Part shown: positions 1-5,996 of the stretch, piece by piece
Numbering within the stretch: position 1 is the stretch's first letter
How the letters are laid out: each line of letters begins with the position of its first letter
NCBI GenBank assembly: GCA_902490095.1
Contig: CABUCQ010000087.1
Coordinates: forward strand, 1 to 8,474
DNA: 8,474 bases
From: an uncultured Collinsella sp.
GTDB lineage: Bacteria > Actinomycetota > Coriobacteriia > Coriobacteriales > Coriobacteriaceae
Direction: 5' to 3'
The notes under the pieces: generated by a model
The model's input: the letters and a program-made list of their open reading frames with translations, nothing else
Database searches by the model: none
What the model was told of the DNA's origin: nothing
Translations under genes and position numbers: made by a program

Positions 1-74
1 TTGACGATATCCGCATAGCCGGACGCATCGACCTTAAAGACTTCGCCGCAATGCGGGCACCTGATCTCGTTCAT
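1..74 (-). CDS. DUF2130-type protein, N-terminal fragment
   Basis: Only the first 24 codons are present; the gene continues off the left edge. The peptide starts MNEIRCPHCGEVFKVDASGY and has a CPHC pair at residues 6 and 9, a small zinc-ribbon-like opening. This opening resembles, from memory, that of DUF2130 proteins, which are long coiled-coil proteins of unknown function. The ATG at 74-72 is preceded by a strong AAGGAGC ribosome site (85-79, minus strand), which fixes the start. The gene lies downstream of the intrinsic terminator at 133-167, so it probably has its own promoter in 75-132, but I cannot point to a convincing one. The family call rests on a short match; another CxxC-starting protein remains possible. 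Confidence 0.6.
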   Translation of the reverse strand, partial: MNEIRCPHCGEVFKVDASGYADIV

Positions 75-132
75 AGCAGCTCCTTGATGGACGCAAATTT
101 CAACCGCCTACACTCTACCGCGCCATGCGGAC

Positions 133-167
133 AAAAAAGGCGCCGCCGCCAGAATGGCAACGGCGCC
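133..167 (-). terminator. Intrinsic terminator after the deacetylase gene
   Basis: Read on the minus strand, GGCGCCGTTGCC (167-156) pairs with GGCGGCGGCGCC (150-139) over 12 bp with two G-U pairs, around an ATTCT loop, and is followed directly by six T (138-133). It ends the antiterminator-PTS-deacetylase transcript and separates it from the DUF2130-type gene. On the plus strand there is no T tract, so it acts one way. Confidence 0.85.
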
Positions 168-168
168 A

Positions 169-207
169 AAACCACCACAAAGGTGCCTGTCCCCATTGTG
201 GTGGTTT
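169..207. repeat. REP-like palindrome with GGGGACAGGCACC core
   Basis: AAACCACCACAA (169-180) and TTGTGGTGGTTT (196-207) are perfect 12-bp inverted repeats around a 15-nt spacer (181-195). The minus-strand spacer, TGGGGACAGGCACCT, contains GGGGACAGGCACC. I remember this type of core from REP-like elements mobilised by Y1/RAYT-type transposases in many bacteria, but no copy or transposase is in the window to confirm it. It lies in the 3' untranslated part of the deacetylase transcript, just before the terminator stem. It lacks a T tract, so it is not itself the terminator. Confidence 0.6.
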
Positions 208-214
208 GGGTGCT

Positions 215-979
215 TTACAGGTCGCGGTAATCGATGAGGCGAAGATCGTCCTGAGCCTCGAGCCACGTCCGTAGCTCGAGATCGATCAGTGCATCGACCT
301 CCTTGGTACGATCCGTCGTAAGCGAGCTGCTCTCAAGGATAAAGCGATCGAGATAACCCGGATGGCACACGAAGACGACCGTCTCGCCGTCTGCCATCTC
401 GCGAACCGTCTGCATAATCGAGTCCTTAGGCTCATAACCCGGCTCCATCGAATGCATAACCATGCGCAGGTCGGTATCTCCGCAGTGCACCACGGCCGTG
501 GGGTCAAAGCTCGCCTTTTGCTCCTTAAGGCCCAACTCCTGTGCCACCGTCGAAATCGCTCGATTGAGGTTTTTGCTCATAACGGCGTGAGCCTCAAAGT
601 AATCGGGTTCGCGACCCACGATCTCGACAAAGCGGTCATGCTGCGCACGAATCTCAATGCAGGCCTCGTCGAAGTCAATCAGCTCCTCACCGCGCTTAAA
701 GTGCTCGCGGAAGGTACGGCTGCTATGGAACTCGCCGTTCTCATCGAGCATGCTCGGGATGAGCGCCGGATCGGCACACGGCTTGCCCAGGCACACGTTG
801 GTATGCTGGCCCACCGCAATGCCGGCATCGGCCACGAGCAACCAACCGCGCTCAGCCTCGGGCATATTGGGCATAAGGCCCGCCGAGCGCACCAAACCCT
901 CGTTGACGCTTCGGGCAATCCCCAAATCAACAGCGTACGAATAACCGATATCGTCGGCACGAATGAGCAGTTGCTTCAT
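215..979 (-). CDS. chbG: ChbG/YdjC-family carbohydrate deacetylase
   Basis: The product has 254 residues, about normal for the YdjC/ChbG family, which removes an N-acetyl group from chitobiose-type oligosaccharides in the cytoplasm. The expected metal and catalytic motifs are in order: RADDIG with D9-D10, GQHTN with H59 (the family's G-x-H-x-N), EAHAV with H131, and CHPGYLD with H206. There is no signal peptide, consistent with an intracellular substrate. The ATG at 979-977 follows a GGAG ribosome site. It is the last gene after the PTS permease on the same strand, 77 bp downstream, so it probably acts on the sugar phosphate delivered by that permease, as ChbG does in the E. coli chb operon. 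The exact substrate is not shown by the sequence. Confidence 0.85.
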   Translation of the reverse strand: MKQLLIRADDIGYSYAVDLGIARSVNEGLVRSAGLMPNMPEAERGWLLVADAGIAVGQHTNVCLGKPCADPALIPSMLDENGEFHSSRTFREHFKRGEELIDFDEACIEIRAQHDRFVEIVGREPDYFEAHAVMSKNLNRAISTVAQELGLKEQKASFDPTAVVHCGDTDLRMVMHSMEPGYEPKDSIMQTVREMADGETVVFVCHPGYLDRFILESSSLTTDRTKEVDALIDLELRTWLEAQDDLRLIDYRDL

Positions 980-1001
980 AACGACTCCAATCTATGGGAA
1001 A

Positions 1002-1028
1002 GGGCGCTTGGAGTTCACCCAAGCGCCC
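1002..1028 (-). other. Intercistronic hairpin between permease and deacetylase genes
   Basis: GGGCGCTTGG (1002-1011) and CCAAGCGCCC (1019-1028) form a perfect 10-bp stem with a 7-nt loop in the 77-bp gap. On the minus strand it is followed only by TTTCCC, so it would be a weak or partial terminator. It may instead protect the 3' end of the permease message and lower the relative level of the deacetylase. Which of these applies is inference. Confidence 0.5.
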
Positions 1029-1056
1029 CCGCTAATTATCCTACCGAAAAGACGCC

Positions 1057-2505
1057 TTATTCCTTAGCGGCAGCGGCATCCTCATCGAGCTGCTCCTTGG
1101 TAAAACCAAAGAGGTAGGCGATGGCAGCGGCGGAAACAAATGCAGCACCCGATGCAACGCATCCCCAGACGAGGTTAGCAGTTCCGCCGGCAACAAAACC
1201 GGTGACGCCCAGAATATTGGTCGCGCCCAGAACATACGTCGTCACATTGGTGAGAGCGGCGATCAGGCCACCGATAGCACCGCCGGCAACCATGGCGCCC
1301 AGGCAGCGGGTGTACTTAAAGCCGCAGCCATACAGCGCGGGCTCCGTCACGCCACCGACAATACCGGATAGCGAGAAGCCGAGCATGGCGCCCTTCTCAT
1401 CGGTCTCCTTAAGGCGCAGGAAGGCGCCGAAGGCCATGCCCCACGTAGCGAACTGAGCGATACAGCCCGCAACCATGACGCAGGAGTCGGAACCCAGCGT
1501 GAGCAGCTGAACGATACCAAGGGCAAGCAGAACCTGATGCATGCCGGTCATAACCAGGAACTCCCAAAGCGCGGCGATAGCCACCAGGGAAACGATGGTT
1601 ACGATGCCGCCGGTGTTGCCGAGACCGAACATGAAGTTGCCAATCAGGTTGCCCAGGATGGAGCCAATCGGAGCCAGGGCGCACAGTGAAACGGGGATCA
1701 TAACGGCCATGGTGCACACGGGCACGAATACCGTCGAGAGCATGTCGGGAATGACCTTCTTCATGAACTTCTCGACGACCATAAGCACCGGCATGGACAG
1801 GACCATGGGGAGCACGGTGGCGGAATAGTTGTTCAGCTGAGCCGGAAGCGCACCGTAGACCAGGGTGGTCGTTGCACCCGAATCCGCCGCGGCGTTGACC
1901 AGCGTCATAAACTCGGGGGCAATGAGTACGCCGCCGAGCATCATGCCGAGCGGCTGGCTGCAGCCGAGCTGCTTGGCAGCAGCCCAACCCAGGTAAATGG
2001 GCAGGAAGTAGTAACCTGCGTTGTAAATCCAGTTATAGAAGAAGTTGTAGATATCGGAATCGGCAGCCCAAATACCGAGCATGCCGTCGCCGCAAAGCAC
2101 GGCGATGGTACGGAACATAGCGGCGCCCATGATGATCGGAATCGTCATGACCATCGTCTTGGACAGGTAGTTGAGGATCTTCTTGCCCGCGGTCTTGAGC
2201 GTCAGCGGCTCCTTGGTGCCACCATCGAGGTTCTCGTCGATGGAGCCTTCGCCCTTAACGCCCAACGCAATGGCGGCGTCATAGACCTTCGGCACATTCT
2301 GGCCGATGATGACCTGATACTGGCCGCCGGACCACTGGGCACCTAGTACGCCCTTGATCTTCTTGACTTCATCGTCATTGGGGATGGACTGATCCTTGAG
2401 GTTCAGACGCAGGCGGGTCATGCAGTGCGTCGCGTTCGTCACATTGGAGGCGCCGCCGACGGCAGCAAGCACGTCCTCGGCAATCTTCTTGTTATCGACA
2501 GCCAT
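1057..2505 (-). CDS. PTS glucoside-family EIIBC permease
   Basis: A 482-residue PTS transporter that would import and phosphorylate a sugar across the membrane. Residues 1-90 are an EIIB domain with the phospho-cysteine C28 in NATHCMTRLRLNL, typical of the glucose/beta-glucoside class. From about residue 110 follows a multi-helix EIIC domain with the signature GGVTEPALYG (about 384-393) and the FGAFLRLK segment. The protein ends soon after the last membrane helix, so there is no EIIA domain, unlike B. subtilis BglP or E. coli BglF (over 600 residues). Phosphate must come from an EIIA encoded elsewhere. I chose the ATG at 2505 because GAAGGGA lies 7 nt upstream; a TTG at 2526 would add seven residues without a better ribosome site. 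It follows the licT-like gene and a RAT/terminator leader. The substrate is probably a beta-glucoside or, given the deacetylase, an N-acetylated disaccharide; this is not proven. Confidence 0.9.
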   Translation of the reverse strand: MAVDNKKIAEDVLAAVGGASNVTNATHCMTRLRLNLKDQSIPNDDEVKKIKGVLGAQWSGGQYQVIIGQNVPKVYDAAIALGVKGEGSIDENLDGGTKEPLTLKTAGKKILNYLSKTMVMTIPIIMGAAMFRTIAVLCGDGMLGIWAADSDIYNFFYNWIYNAGYYFLPIYLGWAAAKQLGCSQPLGMMLGGVLIAPEFMTLVNAAADSGATTTLVYGALPAQLNNYSATVLPMVLSMPVLMVVEKFMKKVIPDMLSTVFVPVCTMAVMIPVSLCALAPIGSILGNLIGNFMFGLGNTGGIVTIVSLVAIAALWEFLVMTGMHQVLLALGIVQLLTLGSDSCVMVAGCIAQFATWGMAFGAFLRLKETDEKGAMLGFSLSGIVGGVTEPALYGCGFKYTRCLGAMVAGGAIGGLIAALTNVTTYVLGATNILGVTGFVAGGTANLVWGCVASGAAFVSAAAIAYLFGFTKEQLDEDAAAAKE

Positions 2506-2644
2506 GTCGAATCCCTTCTCTTCCAACTAAAAGCCCGTGGGACTTCACAACGCCAAGACACCCGATCCTGCTCGCGCCTGCGCAGCGCGCGATGCCTGTT
2601 GGCAAGAGATTTCATTGCATGTGATTCCCGGGTGGATCGACATG

Positions 2645-2716
2645 AAAAAAGCCCCGCGCACAACCGACAGAGACCCAATACGGACCTCGGCAGAATCGGT
2701 AGTGCCTCTCGGAGCT
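2645..2716 (-). terminator. LicT-controlled terminator in the PTS leader
   Basis: On the minus strand AGCTCCG (2716-2710) pairs with CGGGGCT (2656-2650). Inside, GCAC (2705-2702) pairs with GTGC (2661-2658), ACCGA (2700-2696) with TCGGT (2667-2663), and GAGGTCC (2688-2682) with GGGTCTC (2676-2670) around a GTATT loop. Six T (2650-2645) follow. The 5' half lies in the RAT, so folding of the RAT would prevent this terminator from forming. The pairing was worked out by eye and not energy-scored. Confidence 0.75.
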
Positions 2717-2734
2717 GCGCCGTGAGTAACACCC
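2698..2734 (-). promoter_or_regulatory. RAT antiterminator site for the LicT-type regulator
   Basis: On the minus strand GGGTGTTACTC (2734-2724) and GAGGCACTACC (2708-2698) can fold as in BglG/LicT target hairpins. GG pairs with CC at the base, then GTG with CAC. The characteristic asymmetric internal loop TTA opposite G follows, written GTTAC/GGC as in the E. coli bgl RAT, and CTC pairs with GAG above it. The stem can extend by CGG/CCG across an A-A mismatch to a 7-nt CGCAGCT loop, longer than the classical RAT. It overlaps the 5' arm of the terminator by 19 nt and starts about a dozen bases after the -10 box, as expected for this type of control. Confidence 0.75.
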
Positions 2735-2745
2735 AACACACGGCG

Positions 2746-2774
2746 AGTATATGCGGCAATTGAAGTCAGCATAT
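2746..2774 (-). promoter_or_regulatory. Promoter of the PTS-deacetylase operon
   Basis: The minus-strand -10 is TATACT (2751-2746), five of six matches to consensus. At 17 bp spacing the -35 position holds ATATGC (2774-2769), which hardly matches TTGACA. A start near 2739 puts the RAT right at the 5' end of the RNA. The poor -35 together with the repeats just upstream suggests that an activator is needed. Confidence 0.5.
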
Positions 2775-2780
2775 CGCTGA

Positions 2781-2827
2781 TTACCGATAAACGGTAGAAA
2801 TCAGGCCGTAAACGGTAGTGCAACGGT
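2781..2827. repeat. Direct repeats upstream of the PTS promoter, candidate activator site
   Basis: TAAACGGTAG occurs at 2788-2797 and again at 2809-2818, exactly 21 bp apart, with a partial third copy AACGGT at 2822-2827, 11 bp further. These distances are two and one helical turns. The first copy also sits in the palindrome TACCGATAAACGGTA (2782-2796), and the second in CCGTAAACGG (2806-2815). They lie about 50-75 bp upstream of the likely transcript start. AraC-type activators, including ChbR of the chb operon, bind direct half-sites at such spacing, but no such regulator gene is in the window. Confidence 0.5.
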
Positions 2828-2847
2828 TTTAAAGCGCTTAGATGTCC

Positions 2848-3684
2848 CTAGTTATCCGAGCTCGCAGGAGCCACGCGATTCACATGCATGATGAGGTAGA
2901 CGAGTTCTTCTTGAGCCAACGGCTCGCCAAAGGTCTCCTGGATCAGTTCATCGACACGATGGGCACAACGCGATGCCGCTGGATATTGCTCCACGAGTAC
3001 GTCGTAGAGACCGGAGTTCTCGGTATCGATTGGCTCTTTCTTTGCCACGCGGTCGAGCAGATATCGAACATGGGTGGCAAAGCGAGTAAAGGCGAACGAC
3101 GAACGGTCGACCGTCACGTCCAGCTCTTCCTGAATAATTGCGACCGTCATGTCGAGCAGTCGTTTCTCCTGCCGCTCAGCCAGAACGCGTTTCTCACTCG
3201 GCTTAACTGCCGCATTGATAATCGACATGGCGATACCCGCGGCCTCGCTCTGGGGCATGCGAACGGCAAAGGTTTTCTTAATGCCACGAACGGCCAGCTC
3301 GCCCAAGCGATATTCAATGGGGTGCAGCTGTTCCAGATCGTGCTCGAGCGGCAGCGACACCACCATGTGCTCGCGGGCTCGCTTAATGGCAAACTGGATA
3401 TGGTCGGCCAGCGTAATGGGAAGATTGGGACTTAATTCGTACGAGAGCTGCCCGGTTGCGATATCTGCCAGCTGAGCGGAAAACTCCAGCACCTCGGGAT
3501 CGACCTCGTCGATAAACGCCAGGTACTTGGAATCGATACCGTAAAAGGTACGGGTGACGACATCCAGGTCGACCTCGTGCGGCATATCTCCAAAACCGAT
3601 ACCGCGACCCAGCGCGATAAGCTGACGCCCCGCGCCGTCTTCGCAGATGGCAGCGTTGTGGTTAATGCGCTGGATAGCCCTCAT
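2848..3684 (-). CDS. licT: LicT/BglG-type transcription antiterminator
   Basis: A 278-residue RNA-binding antiterminator, the normal size for the family, which opens PTS operons when their sugar is present. Residues 1-56 are the CAT RNA-binding domain, with family residues N10, the GRG turn at 26-28 and F31. Two PRD domains follow. PRD histidines by alignment with B. subtilis LicT (H100, H159, H207, H269) are H95 (LADHI), H205 (RFATHV) and H267 (YLIMHV). The position equivalent to H159 is S154 (IAMSIINA), so PRD1 has only one of its two phosphorylation histidines. The start is set at the ATG at 3684, preceded by TAGGAG and matching the usual short family N-terminus; a GTG at 3711 would add nine residues lacking in homologues. 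It precedes the PTS gene and its RAT, its likely target. Confidence 0.9.
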   Translation of the reverse strand: MRAIQRINHNAAICEDGAGRQLIALGRGIGFGDMPHEVDLDVVTRTFYGIDSKYLAFIDEVDPEVLEFSAQLADIATGQLSYELSPNLPITLADHIQFAIKRAREHMVVSLPLEHDLEQLHPIEYRLGELAVRGIKKTFAVRMPQSEAAGIAMSIINAAVKPSEKRVLAERQEKRLLDMTVAIIQEELDVTVDRSSFAFTRFATHVRYLLDRVAKKEPIDTENSGLYDVLVEQYPAASRCAHRVDELIQETFGEPLAQEELVYLIMHVNRVAPASSDN

Positions 3685-3702
3685 GGAATCATCGCTCCTA
3701 CT

Positions 3703-3737
3703 AAAACGCACCGCGCAGACCGTCCGCGCGGCGCGTT
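3703..3737 (-). terminator. Hairpin terminator or attenuator between phosphoesterase and licT-like genes
   Basis: On the minus strand AACGC (3737-3733) and CCGCGC (3731-3726) pair with GCGCGG (3716-3711) and GCGTT (3709-3705), with one mismatch and a 9-nt loop, followed by TTTTAG. It fits the end of the phosphoesterase transcript. Only about 18 nt separate it from the licT-like start codon, so no complete promoter fits between them. A weak promoter just upstream (TTGGAC at 3768-3763, 18 bp, TAGAAT at 3744-3739) would place part of the hairpin in the leader of the licT-like message. Confidence 0.6.
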
Positions 3738-3757
3738 CATTCTACCTGCACTTCTAA

Positions 3758-4303
3758 TTACAGTCCAAAGAAGTTCAGGATCTGGTCTCGACTTACGGGC
3801 TTGCAGCCATTGGCGTCGAGGCCCACATCGTAGCGGTAGATGGGGCGTTCGCGATCACGGTTGCGCGTGTTGGTGCGGTCTCCCCTGCTGTGGATATGTC
3901 CGTGCAGCATAATGGCGTCACGCGCCTTGCCGTTCCAACTGAGCATGGGGTAATGGCTCAAAACCAGGCGATGTCCCTTGGCATAGCCGGGGGCAATCTC
4001 CAGGTAGTCGCGCACATCATCCCAAATGTGCGGTGCGTCCGGATCTTCCCAATCGCCGTCATGGTTACCGCGGATGAGCGTCACGTTCTGACAGGCAATG
4101 CGCTCGCGCAGGAGCACGGCCTCCGCCATGGGCAAGCGATACGTAAAGTCTCCCAGGATATAGAGGCGGTCGTCCGCAGCAACGCACTCGTTAATGGCGT
4201 CAATAACCTTGCGGTTCATCTCCTCGACCGAGGCGAACGGCCGATCCATATCGTGCAGGATATTCGTATCGCCCAGGTGCAGGTCGGCGGTAAACCACAT
4301 CAT
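3758..4303 (-). CDS. Calcineurin-like metallophosphoesterase
   Basis: A 181-residue cytoplasmic protein of the calcineurin-like phosphoesterase superfamily, a small single-domain type. All metal-binding motifs are present in order: ADLHLGD (D7, H9), ILGDFTY (D52), RGNHDGD (N80, H81), LSHYPM (H117) and LHGHIHS (H136, H138). The set is complete, so it should bind two metal ions and hydrolyse a phosphate ester, but the substrate cannot be named. I chose the ATG at 4303 because GAGGAC (4316-4311) lies 7 nt upstream; an ATG at 4318 overlaps that ribosome site. A TATACT -10-like box (4349-4344) just upstream may give it its own promoter. It follows the small charged protein gene on the same strand and ends before a hairpin terminator. 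Confidence 0.88.
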   Translation of the reverse strand: MMWFTADLHLGDTNILHDMDRPFASVEEMNRKVIDAINECVAADDRLYILGDFTYRLPMAEAVLLRERIACQNVTLIRGNHDGDWEDPDAPHIWDDVRDYLEIAPGYAKGHRLVLSHYPMLSWNGKARDAIMLHGHIHSRGDRTNTRNRDRERPIYRYDVGLDANGCKPVSRDQILNFFGL

Positions 4304-4343
4304 CGTCTGTGTCCTCATTTCGCAACGCGTCTAACACGTGCCT

Positions 4344-4372
4344 AGTATACAGACGCTTTGGCGCAGCGGTTA
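4344..4372 (-). promoter_or_regulatory. Possible promoter of the phosphoesterase gene
   Basis: The minus-strand TATACT (4349-4344) matches five of six -10 bases and lies about 40 bp upstream of the start codon. At 17 bp spacing the -35 place holds TAACCG (4372-4367), a poor match, so this is a weak call. Transcription from upstream genes is an alternative, since no terminator is visible before it. Confidence 0.35.
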
Positions 4373-4549
4373 CCCAAAGAGCCCGCCAAACAGTCCACGG
4401 CGGCGCTTGTCATTCTTCTTCGATACGTCGTCCCGTGCGTTCTTATCCTTCCGCTTTTCTCGATCCTGCTCCAGCTCATCGTCATCGAGCAGCAAGTCCC
4501 ACTCAAACGGTTCATCCGTCAGATCGAACAGGTCGTCGTCATCAATCAT
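4370..4549 (-). CDS. Small charged protein with GLFGGLFG tail
   Basis: A 59-residue protein that I do not recognise. It is very acidic at the N-terminus (MIDDDDLFDLTDEPFEWD...), followed by a lysine/arginine/aspartate-rich middle, and ends RRRGLFGGLFG. There is no signal peptide or true membrane helix; the short glycine-phenylalanine tail after three arginines could touch a membrane or a partner protein. The ATG at 4549 has an excellent GAGGAG ribosome site 6 nt upstream, which argues that it is a real gene and rules out an in-frame start 27 bp further up. It sits between the aldehyde dehydrogenase and phosphoesterase genes on the same strand with no terminator in between. Function unknown. 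Confidence 0.7.
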   Translation of the reverse strand: MIDDDDLFDLTDEPFEWDLLLDDDELEQDREKRKDKNARDDVSKKNDKRRRGLFGGLFG

Positions 4550-4608
4550 GACAAACTCCTCTAATGGCAGGAACAACCAGCGACTTTTTCCTTATCTTCT
4601 ATCTCATT

Positions 4609-5988
4609 CTAGTGCACAAACATGCGCACGAACTTGTGCTTCCAGCTTGCGTAGGGTGCATAGCGGAACGGCACGTCCAGCCAGGTCGCCTTGTTCACGA
4701 TACTCTTCTTGTGGCTAAACGTATCGAAGCTCTCGCGGCCATGGTACTGCCCCATGCCGCTCGCGCCCATGCCGCCAAAGCCCATATGGCTCGTAGCCAG
4801 ATGCATGATCGTATCGTTAACGCAGCCGCCGCCAAAGGGCACGTAGCGCACAAAGCGCTGCTGCACTGTGCGATCCTGACTAAAGATATACAGGGCCAGC
4901 GGAGTCGGACGATCCGTGATAAACGTCTCGGCCTCGTCCAGGCTCTCAAACGTCAGCACTGGCAAGATGGGGCCGAAAATCTCCTCCTGCATCACGGCAT
5001 CCTCGGGCGTCACGCCGTCCAGGATCGTCGGCTCAATCTTGAGCGACGCCTCGCGCGCCGCACCTCCCAGCACAACTTTATCGGGGTCGATCAGCCCGCG
5101 CACGCGCGCGAAATGCTTGGCGTTGACGATATGACCGTAGTCCTCGTTATCGAGCGGGTGCTCACCAAACATGTGGCGGACCTCCTCCTTGATGAGCTCC
5201 AGCAGCTCGTCGTGCACGCGCGCGTCAACCAGCAGATAGTCGGGCGCCACACAGGTCTGGCCCACGTTGAGCCACTTACCAAAGGCGATACGCCGCGCCG
5301 CGACCTTCAAATTTGCGGAGGCGTCCACGATGCAGGGGCTCTTGCCACCCAGCTCAAGCGTCACGGGCGTGAGGTTTTTGCTCGCGCGCTCCATGACAAG
5401 CTTACCGACCGGAACACTGCCGGTAAAGAAGATCTTGTCCCAGCACTCATCGAGCAGTGCCTCGTTCTCGGCACGGCCGCCCTCGACGACCGTCACCAGG
5501 CGCTGATCAAACGCCTCCTCGCAAATCTGCCTGAGCACCGCGCTCGAGGCCGGCGCATAGGCGCTCGGCTTGATGACCACTGTGTTGCCCGCAGCGAGCG
5601 CGCCGGCGAGCGGCTCCAGCGTCAACAGAAACGGATAGTTCCAAGGCGCCATGATCAGCGTCACACCATAGGGCACCGGTTGCGTTTTGCACACGCTAAT
5701 GGCGTTGGCAAGGTCACATGGACGCGGGCGTGCACGGTTCCATCGGGCCACATGCGCAATCTGATGGCGAATCTCGGAAAGCGACGTGCCGATCTCGCAC
5801 ATATACGCCTCGTCATGCGACTTGCCCAAATCGGTCTTGAGCGCATGGGCGATATCGTCCTCGTGCGCCCGAACCGCATCGCGCAGACGTACGAGCGCGC
5901 GGCGGCGAGCGTCGACATCAAACGTGGCATGCGTCTTAAAATAGGCACGCTGACCGCTAACGATGCGCGCGATTTCCTCGGTGTTCAT
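4609..5988 (-). CDS. NAD(P)-dependent aldehyde dehydrogenase, class-3-like
   Basis: A 459-residue aldehyde dehydrogenase that would oxidise an aldehyde to the acid in the cytoplasm. Its length is typical of the short ALDH3/YwdH-type group rather than the roughly 500-residue classes. Visible motifs: MAPWNYPF with N117, VVIKPS with K140, FFTGS (187-191), LELGGKSP with the general base E212, NVGQTCVAPDY with the catalytic C246, and EEIFGP around E336. All key residues are present. The ATG at 5988 is preceded by AGGAGGG, which overlaps the stop codon of the alcohol dehydrogenase gene, so the two are probably translated together. The physiological aldehyde is unknown; ALDH3-type enzymes often act on medium or long chain or aromatic aldehydes. 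No clear terminator follows it. Confidence 0.9.
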   Translation of the reverse strand: MNTEEIARIVSGQRAYFKTHATFDVDARRRALVRLRDAVRAHEDDIAHALKTDLGKSHDEAYMCEIGTSLSEIRHQIAHVARWNRARPRPCDLANAISVCKTQPVPYGVTLIMAPWNYPFLLTLEPLAGALAAGNTVVIKPSAYAPASSAVLRQICEEAFDQRLVTVVEGGRAENEALLDECWDKIFFTGSVPVGKLVMERASKNLTPVTLELGGKSPCIVDASANLKVAARRIAFGKWLNVGQTCVAPDYLLVDARVHDELLELIKEEVRHMFGEHPLDNEDYGHIVNAKHFARVRGLIDPDKVVLGGAAREASLKIEPTILDGVTPEDAVMQEEIFGPILPVLTFESLDEAETFITDRPTPLALYIFSQDRTVQQRFVRYVPFGGGCVNDTIMHLATSHMGFGGMGASGMGQYHGRESFDTFSHKKSIVNKATWLDVPFRYAPYASWKHKFVRMFVH

Positions 5989-5996
5989 AGACCCTC

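Larger units (their letters stand above)
2506..2847 (-). other. 342-bp control region between licT-like and PTS genes
   Basis: This gene-free stretch holds, in minus-strand order, a possible cre-like site (2827-2843), direct repeats (2788-2827), a promoter with -10 TATACT (2751-2746), the RAT hairpin (2734-2698) and its overlapping terminator (2716-2645). About 140 nt of leader then runs to the permease start. That leader contains a short hairpin, TCGCGC (2572-2577) with GCGCGA (2585-2590), of unknown role. Open frames crossing the region cannot be supported as genes because they run through these RNA elements and have no family resemblance. Confidence 0.75.

Noticed and set aside
362..1117. 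Open frame of 251 codons on the plus strand across the deacetylase and permease ends
   Set aside because: It is antisense to a gene with intact metal motifs and has no credible ribosome site or family resemblance.
2545..2823. Minus-strand open frames in the PTS leader, possible leader peptides
   Set aside because: They run through the promoter, RAT and terminator and have no convincing ribosome site, so the region is better explained as control DNA and RNA.
2827..2843. cre-like site ATCTAAGCGCTTTAAAA (minus strand)
   Set aside because: It matches the AARCG core but misses both flanking conserved bases (G and C), and a CcpA-type system is not established for this lineage. Noted only as weak.
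4591..4619. Promoter TTGTGC - 17 bp - GATAAG for the small charged protein
   Set aside because: Only three and four of six consensus matches, and it lies at the end of the aldehyde dehydrogenase gene. Co-transcription with the upstream pair is as likely.
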